The position numbers and the translations under genes were made by a program. The notes under the pieces are model-generated. The model had not been told where the DNA came from. It saw only the letters and a list, made by a program, of their open reading frames with translations, and made no database searches. Source: DASUPK01 sp963833375 (GTDB taxonomy: Bacteria > Actinomycetota > Thermoleophilia > Solirubrobacterales > 70-9). Taken from it: 64,000 nucleotides of DNA. The stretch is from assembly GCA_963833375.1 (NCBI GenBank), contig CAWHXR010000001.1, positions 806,001 through 870,000 of the forward strand. Reading direction: 5' to 3'. Positions 1 to 7,766 of the stretch are shown here, one piece after another (within the stretch, counting starts at the first letter, position 1; every line of letters begins with the position of its first letter).

Positions 1-268
1 CCAGCTCGTGGACCCTCGACTTGTCGGCGACCGGGCCAGGCTCCGGCACAGAGCCGACGCGCCCGAGGAGCTCGTCGACCCTGGCCGTGAGCAGCTCGGT
101 CGCCTCATGACGGACGGCTTGGGCCCTGGCCACCGCGTCGGCCAGCTCGGTCTCGGAGAGCCCGGCCTCGCGCCCCGCGGGCAGATGGTGCTCGATGCAG
201 GGCCGGCAGTTGGCCCCGAGGCTTGCGCCGATCGCAGCGAGCTCCTTCTCTCGTTGCTCAAGACGCAT
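1..268 (-). CDS. Carboxymuconolactone decarboxylase/AhpD-like protein, C-terminus beyond window
   Basis: The minus strand reads openly from an ATG at 268 to the left edge (89 codons). Residues 13-28 carry GASLGANCRPCIEHH, a CxxC followed three residues later by His (C21, C24, H28). This is the hallmark of the AhpD/carboxymuconolactone decarboxylase fold, where the two cysteines act as a redox or peroxidase centre. A helix rich in Glu and Ala follows, as in that family. The ATG overlaps the end of the upstream gene (258-539), so the two are probably translationally coupled. The substrate cannot be told from the fragment. The family call rests on the Cys-Cys-His pattern alone. Confidence 0.7.
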   Translation of the reverse strand, partial: MRLEQREKELAAIGASLGANCRPCIEHHLPAGREAGLSETELADAVARAQAVRHEATELLTARVDELLGRVGSVPEPGPVADKSRVHEL

Positions 269-539
269 GAGCCACCGCCTCGGTCGAGGAGAGCTCGCTG
301 ACTGGCTCGGCCTCGTCAGCCTTGCGCTCCTCGAGGAGCTCAAGGGTCCGCGCGGTGTTTGCGCGGATCTCCTCGATGCCGCGCATCATCCGCTTCGGCG
401 GGAAGTCCTCGGGCATCTGCTGGAACATGCGCTCGCAGCCAGCCATGCCGCGCTCGTGCAGCTTGAGCTTCGGCACGACTGCCCGGGCAATCAGCACGCC
501 GACACCAGTAAGGGCCGCAGCCGTTGCTATCCGTCGCAT
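258..539 (-). CDS. Small conserved hypothetical protein with N-terminal membrane anchor
   Basis: A 93-residue protein. Residues 5-22 (ATAAALTGVGVLIARAVV) form one short hydrophobic segment that could anchor it in the membrane. The rest is a charged, probably helical domain with paired Met-Arg residues (KRMMRGIEEIRANT). The start is supported by a near-perfect ribosome-binding site (AAGGAGGTGA) just upstream on the minus strand. It lies between a DUF2892-like membrane protein and an AhpD-like gene, and its stop overlaps the latter's start. I do not recognise a named family. A role in the same small membrane or redox operon is only inferred. Confidence 0.65.
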   Translation of the reverse strand: MRRIATAAALTGVGVLIARAVVPKLKLHERGMAGCERMFQQMPEDFPPKRMMRGIEEIRANTARTLELLEERKADEAEPVSELSSTEAVAHAS

Positions 540-622
540 CCTCGCTCACCTCCTTATCTCTGGCTCTCTGACCCAGGTAGAACTATGCGTGGCCGTGGGC
601 GTGTCGATGGAACAGCCCATGG

Positions 623-838
623 TCAACGCGATGCAGTCCGTGCTCGAGTGGAGATGCCGATCCAGGTGTAGTTGGGGCAGTACCCCGTGGCCGACGTGGC
701 CAGCATGATGCCGGCCACGACGAAGAGCACAATCCCGAGGACCGTGCCGGCGCCGAGAATGAACGCGGCGATGATCGCCACTGGCGCCACGAGGAAGCCC
801 CGAACACCGCGATCTAAGGTGCCCATATTGCGGTTCAT
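623..838 (-). CDS. DUF2892-type small inner-membrane protein
   Basis: A 71-residue protein that begins MNRNMGTLDRGVRGFLVAP and continues with two membrane helices separated by a short turn. The N-terminal N-x-G-x-x-D-R-x-x-R pattern followed by a helical hairpin is the signature of the DUF2892 (YgaP-like) family, often found beside rhodanese or redox genes. I chose the internal ATG at 838 because it has a very strong ribosome-binding site (AAAAGGAGG) seven bases upstream. The longer frame to 907 adds a basic, non-conserved leader. It is probably the first gene of the leftward set with 258-539 and the AhpD-like gene. Its biochemical role is unknown. Confidence 0.75.
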   Translation of the reverse strand: MNRNMGTLDRGVRGFLVAPVAIIAAFILGAGTVLGIVLFVVAGIMLATSATGYCPNYTWIGISTRARTASR

Positions 839-938
839 CGTTGCCTCCTTTTCTGAAGTCACTCCGACCGTCGCACCGCGCCTCCGATTTACAACCGCGC
901 GGAGCACGGGTCTTCAATCAGTACTCAGCACCGAGCGC

Positions 939-2171
939 TCAGCCGGCGTCCGTGGCCAGCCCCTCCAAGGCATCGGCTGCCGCGGCGGGGCCCCCGGCCT
1001 CGGCAAACGCCCGAGCCAGCCGGTCCGCGCCCGGGCGGAGCTCGATCGCCTCATGGACCGCCGTCCGCAGACGGTCAGCGTTCAGCTTCCGTAGGGGCAG
1101 GCGAACGCCGGCGCCGGCCACCTCCACTCGGCGGGCGACCTCCGGCTGATCGCGGCCGAACGGAATCGCGACCACGGGCACCCCGTGAGCGAGCGCCTTC
1201 TGGGTGATGCCCATCCCGGCGTGGCAGACCACGCAGGCGGATCGCTCGATCACCGGGGTGTGCGGCACGAAGCGCTCGATCCGGACATTGGGCGGGGCCT
1301 CGATGCCGCCGGGATCGACGTCCGCAGTCGTGACGACGGCCTCGAACGGCTCGCCGGCGAACGCCTCACAGGCGGCCTCGAGGATGGGGCGGTCGTTCTG
1401 GAAGAGGGTCGAGCAGGTGACGAGCACCAGTTTCCCCTCGACCTCATCCAACCAGGCGGGCCGATCCGCGGGCGGCTCCCAGAGCCCCGGCCCGACCAGC
1501 CTCACCTTGGCGGGCCAATCGGAGCGGGGATACTCGAACGGCTCGGCGGTGAAGGCCAGCACCAGCGAGGCGGCCAGGTAGACGTCGTCGATCGTCCGCA
1601 CCGGCGGCAGGCCGAGTCCCTCGCGAACCGGGTTCATCCGCGAGGCGATCATGCGCTCGAGCGCCCCCAGTGCAACCTTCCGCACCAGCCTGTCCCGCAG
1701 GCGGCCGATCCGGTCATGCCGCGGCGCGAGGCCGAGCCCGAAGGGGGGCGCATCCCGTGAGGGCAGGGGCATCGGGGAGACGACCGTGAAGGCCCAGGGG
1801 AGACCGGATCGCTCGGCCGCCGCGGCCGCTCCCCAGGAGCCCTCGTCGATCAGCAGGACATCGGGCTGCTCGGCCTCGATCGCCTGCTCGAGGTCCGTGA
1901 CCTGGGCGGGAGCGCGATCGCCGAACTGGCCGAGTCCCGACCTGAGGGCGCCGAACCGTGTCCGCGCCTTCCAGTCGTCAGGCTCGAACGTCTCGATGGC
2001 AGGGGCAAGGGATTGCGCAGAGAGCCCGATCCCTTGCAGCAGCTCGGCCTCATCCTTGCCGCAGCGAATGCCAACGCGATGCCCCCGCCCGACAAGCTCC
2101 TGCAGCGTCGGAACCAGCGGGTACAGACGACCGGGTACGGCGTCGACGTAGGCGAGCACGACCGCCACCAC
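939..2171 (-). CDS. UGT/MGT-family glycosyltransferase (GT1, GT-B fold)
   Basis: About 410 residues with a GT-B layout. The N-terminal Rossmann half opens with VLAYVDAVPGRLYPLVPTL, and the C-terminal half carries the nucleotide-sugar signature HAGMGITQKALAHGVPVVAI followed by P-F-G-R-D-Q. That is the classic UDP-sugar/macrolide glycosyltransferase motif, with Asp-Gln at its end. It should transfer a sugar from an NDP donor to a small hydrophobic acceptor in the cytoplasm. I placed the start at the GTG at 2171, where the first beta strand begins. A longer frame reaches an ATG at 2219 but overlaps the divergent gene at 2218. No ribosome-binding site precedes the GTG, so a leaderless message is possible. 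Confidence 0.8.
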   Translation of the reverse strand: MVAVVLAYVDAVPGRLYPLVPTLQELVGRGHRVGIRCGKDEAELLQGIGLSAQSLAPAIETFEPDDWKARTRFGALRSGLGQFGDRAPAQVTDLEQAIEAEQPDVLLIDEGSWGAAAAAERSGLPWAFTVVSPMPLPSRDAPPFGLGLAPRHDRIGRLRDRLVRKVALGALERMIASRMNPVREGLGLPPVRTIDDVYLAASLVLAFTAEPFEYPRSDWPAKVRLVGPGLWEPPADRPAWLDEVEGKLVLVTCSTLFQNDRPILEAACEAFAGEPFEAVVTTADVDPGGIEAPPNVRIERFVPHTPVIERSACVVCHAGMGITQKALAHGVPVVAIPFGRDQPEVARRVEVAGAGVRLPLRKLNADRLRTAVHEAIELRPGADRLARAFAEAGGPAAAADALEGLATDAG

Positions 2172-2217
2172 CCGCCAGACTAGATACTCGACCGTCGGCG
2201 TCCCCTGGAGGTGGGCC

Positions 2218-2955
2218 ATGAGAGTCCTCGTCGTCTATGCGCATCACAACCCCAACTCGTTCACCCACGCGCTCTTCGAGCAGGTGACCAAGGGCCTCGA
2301 GGACGGCGGCCACGCCGTCAGGGTCAACGACCTCAATGCGACCGGCTTCGACCCGGTCTTTCGCCCCGAGGACGGGGCCCAGTTCGCCCACGAGTCGGTG
2401 CCGCGAGAGCTGCTCGAGCGGATGGATCCCGGCCAGGCCGTGCTCGAGATGGCCGGCGGGCCGGTGCGCCGCTGGATGGCGAAGCGCTGGCTCCGCGACA
2501 AGGACGTCTACGAGATCGTCCGCGAGATCGGCAAGCACAAGCCCAAGGACGTCGTCGAGCAGCAGGCGCTCGTCGCCGATGCCGAGGCCCTCGTCTTCGT
2601 CGCCCCGGTCTTCTGGATGGGCTTTCCGGCGATCCTCAAGGGCTGGATCGAGCGGGTCTTCGCCTACGGCTTCGCCTACACCCTCGACCCGGAGGGGTGG
2701 CAGGGCAACCTGGACGGCAGGGTCCCGATGCTGACCCAGGAGAAGGGTCTGATCCTCACGCCCACCTTCTTCACCGAGGAGGAGTACGACCGCCGCTGGC
2801 GTGAGGCGATGGACACGGTGCTCTGCGACTGGAGCCTGAAGATGGCCGGGGTCAAGCAGGCTCACCACGCCTACTTCTATGCCGCCACGTCGGTCACCGA
2901 CGAGAAGCGCCAGGAGTACCTGCAGGAGGCCTACCGGCTCGGACGCGAGTTCTAG
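2218..2955 (+). CDS. NAD(P)H-dependent quinone reductase, flavodoxin-like fold
   Basis: A 245-residue protein of the KefF/NQO1-like flavodoxin-fold family. The N-terminus MRVLVVYAHHNPNSFTHAL contains the strand and AHxxPxSF loop that bind FMN or FAD phosphate. The middle segment LVFVAPVFWMGFPAILKGWI matches the P-x-x-W-x-x-P-A-x-L-K-x-W-x-D/E-R motif of this family. It probably reduces quinones or electrophiles with NAD(P)H. The ATG has a good GGAGGTG ribosome-binding site. It is divergent from the glycosyltransferase and lies 21 bases upstream of pdxH, so the two may be cotranscribed. Both use flavin. Confidence 0.85.
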   Translation: MRVLVVYAHHNPNSFTHALFEQVTKGLEDGGHAVRVNDLNATGFDPVFRPEDGAQFAHESVPRELLERMDPGQAVLEMAGGPVRRWMAKRWLRDKDVYEIVREIGKHKPKDVVEQQALVADAEALVFVAPVFWMGFPAILKGWIERVFAYGFAYTLDPEGWQGNLDGRVPMLTQEKGLILTPTFFTEEEYDRRWREAMDTVLCDWSLKMAGVKQAHHAYFYAATSVTDEKRQEYLQEAYRLGREF

Positions 2956-2976
2956 GTCCGCTATTAGTGGAGGGCC

Positions 2977-3594
2977 GTGAGTCCGAGGCGTCCCGAGAAC
3001 CCCCCGCTCGATCGCGAGCTCCTGGCGACGGATCCGATGGAGCAGTTCGCCGCCTGGTTCCGGGAGGCGGAGGCCGACGTCGCCCTGGAGCAGGCGATGA
3101 CCCTGGCGACCGCCGACGCGGACGGCGCCCCGGACGCGCGGATGGTGTTGCTCAAGGGCTTCGGCCCGGACGGCTTCCGCTTCTTCACCAACTACGAGAG
3201 CGAGAAGGGGCGTGAGCTGGAGGCGAACCCGCGGGCCGCGCTGGTGATCTACTGGCGCGAGCTCGACCGGCAGGTTCGGATCAGGGGGGCCGTGGAGCGG
3301 CTCTCGGCGCAGGACTCGGACGAGTACTTCGAGAGCCGCCCCCGCGACAGCCGGATCGCCGCGGCGGTCTCGCCTCAGAGCAGTCCGATCGAGCGGGAGG
3401 AGCTCGATCGGCGCTACGAGGAGCTGGCCGCCGAGTTGGGCACCGGTGACCCGGCGCGGCCCGAGCACTGGGGCGGCTACCTGGTCCGCCCAGAGGCGAT
3501 CGAGTTCTGGCAGGGACGGGACAGCCGCATGCACGACCGCCTCCGCTACACGCGCGAGGGCGGCGGCTGGAAGATCGAGCGCCTAGCGCCGTAG
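2977..3594 (+). CDS. pdxH: Pyridoxamine 5'-phosphate oxidase
   Basis: A 205-residue enzyme that oxidises pyridoxine or pyridoxamine 5'-phosphate to pyridoxal 5'-phosphate with FMN. Diagnostic segments appear in order: ARMVLLKGFGPDGFRFFTNY (FMN and substrate binding, about residue 54), SEKGRELEANPRAALVIYW, RQVRIRGAVERL, and near the C-terminus the substrate-contacting EFWQGRDSRMHDRLRYTR. The length matches the family. The start is GTG with GGAGGG just upstream. The protein ends at RLAP as do many PdxH proteins. It follows a flavodoxin-fold reductase in the same direction and faces the convergent sigma-factor gene. Confidence 0.95.
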   Translation: MSPRRPENPPLDRELLATDPMEQFAAWFREAEADVALEQAMTLATADADGAPDARMVLLKGFGPDGFRFFTNYESEKGRELEANPRAALVIYWRELDRQVRIRGAVERLSAQDSDEYFESRPRDSRIAAAVSPQSSPIEREELDRRYEELAAELGTGDPARPEHWGGYLVRPEAIEFWQGRDSRMHDRLRYTREGGGWKIERLAP

Positions 3595-3610
3595 ATGCGA
3601 GGGCGCTCCG

Positions 3611-4783
3611 CTAGGAGCGACCCGTTTCATGAAGCCGCTCCTCCAGGAACCTGCGCTCGACCGGGTTGGTCGCCAGCTCCAGGGCCCGGCGATAGGCGTC
3701 GGCGGCCTCGGCGTCCCGCTCCAGGCGGCGGAGCAGGTCGGCCCGCGCGGACCAGAAGAGGTGGTATTCGCCGAGCTCCTCGGCAAGCGCGGGATCGTCG
3801 AGCAGCTCGAGGCCGCGCTCCGGGCCCTCGGCCATGGCGATCGCGACGGCCCGGTTGAGCTCGATCACGGGCGAGGGCTGGGCCCGGGCAAGGAGCCCGT
3901 AGAGGGAGGCGATCCGGGCCCAGTCGGTCTCGGCGGGATCGGACGCGCGGGCGTGCTCGCCCGCGATCGCGGCCTGCATCAAGTACGGGCCGGGCGGCCC
4001 GAGTCGCGAGGCGCGCTCCAGCAGGCCGAGCCCGGTGTCGATCTCCCGCCGGTCCCAGAGCGAACGGTCCTGCTCCTCGAGCAGGACGAGCTCGCCTCCG
4101 GCGCCGACCCGTGCCTCGCGGCGGGAGTCCTGCAGCAGCATCAGGGCCAGGAGGGCGAGCGCCTCCGACTCGTCCGGCATGAGCCGCGCCAGCGTCCCCG
4201 CGAGGCGGATCGCCTCGCCGCAGAGCTCGCGGCGGACGAGCGCTTCGTCCGAGGTCGCCGAGTAGCCCTCGTTGAAGATCAGGTAGAGCGAAGTGAGCAC
4301 CGAGCGGAGGCGATCGGGCAGATCTGGGTCGGCCGGCACCTCGTACGGGATGTTCGCCGTCTTGATCTTGCGCTTCGCGCGGACCAGCCGCTGCGCCATG
4401 GCCGGCTCGGAGACGAGGAACGCACGGGCGATCTCGGGAGTCGCAAGTCCTCCGAGCGTCCGCAGCGTGAGCGCCACCCGCGCCTCCGGCGCCAGCGCCG
4501 GATGGCAACAGGTGAAGATCAGTCGCAGGCGGTCGTCGGGGATCACAGGGGCTTCCTCGAGGTCGTCGTCCTCGGTCGCGGCGGGCGGCTCGAGCGCCTC
4601 GAGCTCCTCGCGCTTCTCCGCGCCGCGGCGTTCCCTCCGAAGCCGGTCGATCGCCTTGTTGCGCGCCGTGGTGGTGATCCAGGCCCCGGGGTTGTCCGGG
4701 AAGCCGCGCTCGGGCCAAACCTGCATGGCGACCACGAAGGCCTCCTGAACCGCGTCCTCAGCGAGGTCGAAGTCGCCGAGCAC
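3611..4783 (-). CDS. ECF sigma factor with C-terminal TPR-like extension (ECF42-type)
   Basis: Sigma region 2 is visible from the first residues (GDFDLAEDAVQEAFVVAMQ). The promoter-melting part contains WITTTARNKAIDRLRRER, region 4 contains VALTLRTLGGLATPEIARAF, and about 200 further residues form helical TPR-like repeats. That extension, together with the YCII-domain gene directly upstream, is the known hallmark of ECF42 sigma factors. I list the first canonical start, GTG at 4783. Homology clearly continues upstream to 4858 (residues reading SAELVDRLFRRESGRA), where the frame runs without a break into the YCII stop codon and offers only CTG codons. The true start is therefore unresolved. 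No anti-sigma gene is adjacent, as is usual for this group. Confidence 0.85.
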   Translation of the reverse strand: MLGDFDLAEDAVQEAFVVAMQVWPERGFPDNPGAWITTTARNKAIDRLRRERRGAEKREELEALEPPAATEDDDLEEAPVIPDDRLRLIFTCCHPALAPEARVALTLRTLGGLATPEIARAFLVSEPAMAQRLVRAKRKIKTANIPYEVPADPDLPDRLRSVLTSLYLIFNEGYSATSDEALVRRELCGEAIRLAGTLARLMPDESEALALLALMLLQDSRREARVGAGGELVLLEEQDRSLWDRREIDTGLGLLERASRLGPPGPYLMQAAIAGEHARASDPAETDWARIASLYGLLARAQPSPVIELNRAVAIAMAEGPERGLELLDDPALAEELGEYHLFWSARADLLRRLERDAEAADAYRRALELATNPVERRFLEERLHETGRS

Positions 4784-4858
4784 GCGGATCAGCGAGGCGG
4801 TCGCCCGTCCCGACTCGCGGCGGAACAGGCGATCGACCAGCTCGGCCGAAGCCTCCAG

Positions 4859-5242
4859 CTATGCCGTCGCTTCCTCGACCAGGTTTCCGGCCTCGTCGAA
4901 GATCATCACCGGCCTGATCTCCACCGACCCGAACTGCGCGCCGGGGATCTTGGCCGCCCATTCGATCGCCTCGTCGAGGTCCTTGACGTCGAGGACGTAG
5001 AAGCCGCCCAGCTGCTCCTTCGTCTCCGCGAACGGGCCATCGGTGACGTCCCGCTCGCCGTCGCGGACGCGGACGGTGGTCGCGGTCGCGGTGGGGTAGA
5101 GGCCGTCACCGGCCACCAGGACGCCCTTCTGCTCCATCTCCTCCGTGAGAGCTCCGTACGCCTGGCTCATCTGCTGCTGCTGCTCCGGGGTCGCGCTGGT
5201 GCGCTGGCTCTCGTCGCCGTAGATCGTGAACGCGTACTTCAT
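4859..5242 (-). CDS. YCII-related (DGPF) domain protein
   Basis: A 127-residue protein of the YCII/DGPF family. It opens MKYAFTIYGDESQ and contains the eponymous motif DGPFAETKEQLGGFYVLDV, followed by the dimer-forming segment DEAIEWAAKIPGAQFGSVEI. The ATG at 5242 has an AAGGAG ribosome-binding site. These proteins typically sit with ECF42 sigma factors, as here, and may sense or modify a signal for them, but the mechanism is unknown. The stop codon TAG at 4859-4861 lies in the same reading frame as the sigma gene that follows directly, so the pair is separated by a single in-frame stop. Confidence 0.9.
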   Translation of the reverse strand: MKYAFTIYGDESQRTSATPEQQQQMSQAYGALTEEMEQKGVLVAGDGLYPTATATTVRVRDGERDVTDGPFAETKEQLGGFYVLDVKDLDEAIEWAAKIPGAQFGSVEIRPVMIFDEAGNLVEEATA

Positions 5243-5353
5243 CCGAAATCTCCTTGTCTGGGGCGGCGCGGTTCGCCGCTTCACCCTAACGACGAACGGT
5301 CGCGGCCCAGATCGACAGCCGTTCGGGGACGCACATAGACTCGCTCCGCGAGC

Positions 5354-6665
5354 ATGACGGACGTCCAGGGCAAGACCGTGGTGTTCTTCCCCGAGGGCGC
5401 CTTCGGGCCGACCAACAACTGCATCGGCATCGGGGATGTCTTGCGGCGCGCGGGGCACCGCGTGATCTTCGTGATCGAGGAGTCGTTTGCCGGGACCCTG
5501 GAGGAGAAGGGGTTCGAGGAGCGCCTGATGCGCCTGGCGCCGCCGCCGGAGGTGGAGGAGGAGCCCGGGCAGTTCTGGAAGGACTTCATTCGCGAGACCG
5601 CCCCGGTCTTCCGAAAGTCGACCTTCGATCAGCTCGGCGAGTTCATCGCCCCGACCTGGGAGGCCCTGCTGGACGGCGCGCGTTACGTCGACGAGCGCCT
5701 GGTCGAGATCTTCGAGGAGGTGCAGCCCGACGCGATCGTCGAGGACAACGTCTGCGCCTTCCCGGCGATTCCGGCGAGCGGCAGGCCCTGGGTGCGCATC
5801 GTCTCCTGCAATCCGCTCGAGCTCAAGGACGAGGAACTCCCGCCGCCCTTCAGCGGCCTGCCGATCGATGATCGGTCCGCCTGGTCCGGCTACCGCGACG
5901 AGTACCGGCGGGTGACCGAGGAGATGCAGGCAGGGTTCAGCGAGTTCTGCACCGAGCGGGGCGCGTCGCCCCTCCCTGAGGGGGAGATGATCCACGAGTC
6001 CCCCTGGCTCAACCTCTACCTCTACCCGCGCGAGGTCGACTATCCGCGCTCCCGGGCCCTGGGGCGGACCTGGCACAACCTGGAGTCGAGCGTTCGAGCA
6101 ACCGACGTCGAGTGGAAGCTGCCGCCGGAGCTGGGCGACCGCGATGGGGCGCTGATCTACGTGAGCCTCGGATCTCTCGGCTCGGGTGACGTCCCGCTGA
6201 TGAAGAGCCTGGTAGCGGCACTCGCGGAGACCCCGCATCGCTACGTGGTCTCGAAGGGCCCGCAGCACGCCGAGTACGAGCTCGCCGAGCAACATGGTGG
6301 GGGAGGAGTTCCTGCCGCAGGTCTCGGTCCTGCCACACGTGGACCTGGTGATCACCCACGGCGGCAACAACACGACGACCGAGTGCCTGCATTTCGGCAA
6401 GCCGATGGTCCTGCTCCCGATCTTCTGGGACCAGCACGACAACGCCCAGCGAATCGACGAGACCGGCTTCGGAGCTCGGCTGCCCACCTACTCGTTCGGG
6501 GCCGGCGATCTGCCCGAGGCGATCGATCGGCTGCTCGCCGACCGTGGACTCGGCGCGCGACTGTCGCAGGTGGCTGAGCGGCTTCAAGCGAGTCCCGGGA
6601 ACGAGCGCGCGGCGGAGCTGATTGAGCAGGTGGCGGGGACAGCCGAGCCCGCCGTCAGCAGCTAG
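5354..6665 (+). CDS. UGT/MGT-family glycosyltransferase, split by one frameshift
   Basis: A second GT-B glycosyltransferase of about 437 residues. The first frame runs from MTDVQGKTVVFFPEGAFGP to about 6290 (ending KGPQHAEYELAE). The protein then continues in the next frame with EEFLPQVSVLPHVDLVITHG and the donor-sugar motif HGGNNTTTECLHFGKPMVLL, then F-W-D-Q-H-D-N. One extra base near 6286-6290 explains the break. The complementary halves together give a normal-length protein, so an assembly indel is more likely than decay. The D-Q pair closing the motif is the nucleotide-sugar contact in this family. It lies after the YCII gene in the opposite direction and is not closely coupled to the glycosyltransferase at 939-2171. 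Confidence 0.75.
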
Positions 6666-6792
6666 CATCAGCGGCGGACCGTGCTAGGCGGGGAATTAGC
6701 GGTGCCCTGTCACCCGCAATCCGCTCTAGCGGGGCTGAATCCCCGAACGAGGGGCCGGCTTTCGGGGCCGGGCCGCCGCAGGCGGCGTTGAC

Positions 6793-6889
6793 GGCCAGGT
6801 CCTGCGCAGTGTGGGCCCGCGAACCAGGTCAGGTCCGGAAGGAAGCAGCCTTAAGCGGAAGCCGGCATGTGATGCAGGCAAGCCTGGCC
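6793..6889 (+). ncRNA. ffs: Signal recognition particle RNA, small bacterial type
   Basis: The conserved domain IV core, CAGGTCAGGTCCGGAAGGAA followed by GCAGCC, lies at about 6824-6850. It contains the GGAA tetraloop and the asymmetric bulge recognised by Ffh. The ends GGCCAGG (from 6793) and CCTGGCC (to 6889) pair to close the hairpin, giving about 97 nucleotides like the E. coli 4.5S type. Placement upstream of dnaX-ybaB-recR is common in bacteria. The exact ends are set by the terminal pairing and could differ by a few bases. A short GC hairpin lies just upstream at about 6768-6784. Confidence 0.93.
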
Positions 6890-6984
6890 CGAGCCAAACG
6901 CAGCGGACACGCCCGGGAGCTTCGCCTCGAGGACGGGTGCACGGTCCATTTCGCTTTCCACGCTCGAGCGATAGGTTCCGCACC

Positions 6985-7356
6985 ATGATCCGCACCATGC
7001 GAAGCGGGGCTTTCGCCGCGGTCATCTCGGCAGCGCTGCTGCTTCCAGCGGTGGTCCACGCCGACCGCAAGCCCACCCATAAGGAGAGGGTCCGGATCGC
7101 TCGGGTCGTCGATCTGCCGGCTAAGTGCGCGCGAGTGCGCGTCTCGACCACCACCAAGAAGCCGAAGTGGGGCTCGGTCGCGTTCAGGCCCGGTCCCGCG
7201 GAGTGCGACCCGTTTGCCAGCAACGGAGTCACGGTGGTGAGGAAGGCAGTCGGCCACTGGAGGTTCGTCACCTCCGGGAGCAGCTTCGACTGCCCCGGTC
7301 TCTATGCGAAGGTCCCCCAGAACGTCGTCAAGGACCTTGGGATCGGCTGCACCTGA
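6985..7356 (+). CDS. Secreted protein of unknown function
   Basis: A 123-residue protein with a clear signal peptide: MIRTMRSGAFAAVISAALLL, then a small-residue cleavage region ending VVHADRK. The mature part is basic, with three cysteines (CARVRV, CDPF, and C in FDCPGLYAKVPQ) plus a final C-T, consistent with disulfide bonds outside the cell. I chose the ATG at 6985, where the signal peptide begins. The frame is open upstream to 6811 but would run through the SRP RNA gene. I do not recognise the family. Its stop abuts the stop of the convergent TfoX-like gene with no gap. Confidence 0.65.
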   Translation: MIRTMRSGAFAAVISAALLLPAVVHADRKPTHKERVRIARVVDLPAKCARVRVSTTTKKPKWGSVAFRPGPAECDPFASNGVTVVRKAVGHWRFVTSGSSFDCPGLYAKVPQNVVKDLGIGCT

Positions 7357-7686
7357 TCACTTCGCGGGCAGCGATGCGGCGTAGTCGGCGCCCGCCTCGA
7401 CCCATTCCGCCAGCCCCGCCTCGTCCGACGTCCTCTCCGGGGCCACGAAGATCGTCGTCTTCATCGGGCGGCCGGTGAAGTCGAACTCGCGGACCCCGTC
7501 CTCGGCCAGCGCCTGCTCGGCGTCCGCTTCACCGAGTCGGACGATCAGCTCGTCGCCGAGGATCCCGCAGGCCATGTTGCCGCCGACCATGAAGGCGATG
7601 CCACCGAACATCTTGCGCTCGGAGACATCGGACCGAGCCGAGATCAGCTCCCTGACGCGATCGGCCAGAGCCTCGTCGTAGGCCAT
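7357..7686 (-). CDS. TfoX N-terminal domain family protein
   Basis: A 109-residue protein whose sequence MFGGIAFMVGGNMACGI (about residues 27-43) and following strand DELIVRLG match the N-terminal domain of TfoX/Sxy. The preceding pattern VSERKMFGG is typical of the stand-alone actinobacterial members. E. coli Sxy/TfoX controls competence with CRP, but stand-alone N-terminal-domain proteins like this one have no established role. The C-terminus (EWVEAGADYAASL) is also typical of the group. It converges on the secreted protein gene at 6985 and is divergent from dnaX. Confidence 0.85.
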   Translation of the reverse strand: MAYDEALADRVRELISARSDVSERKMFGGIAFMVGGNMACGILGDELIVRLGEADAEQALAEDGVREFDFTGRPMKTTIFVAPERTSDEAGLAEWVEAGADYAASLPAK

Positions 7687-7766
7687 GCCGGAAGGCTAAC
7701 CCGGAGTTTCCGGACGCCCCTGGACGGCGGGCCGGAGACGGCGAAGGCGGGGGATAGACTCGATCG

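Noticed and set aside
2050..3534. A 494-residue open frame on the minus strand across the oxidoreductase and pdxH genes
   Set aside because: The protein is leucine/arginine/valine-rich without motifs, runs exactly opposite two well-supported genes, and is expected by chance in such GC-rich DNA.
3629..5338. A 569-residue plus-strand open frame across the sigma and YCII genes
   Set aside because: It is the mirror image of clear sigma-factor and YCII coding sequence and has no domain pattern.
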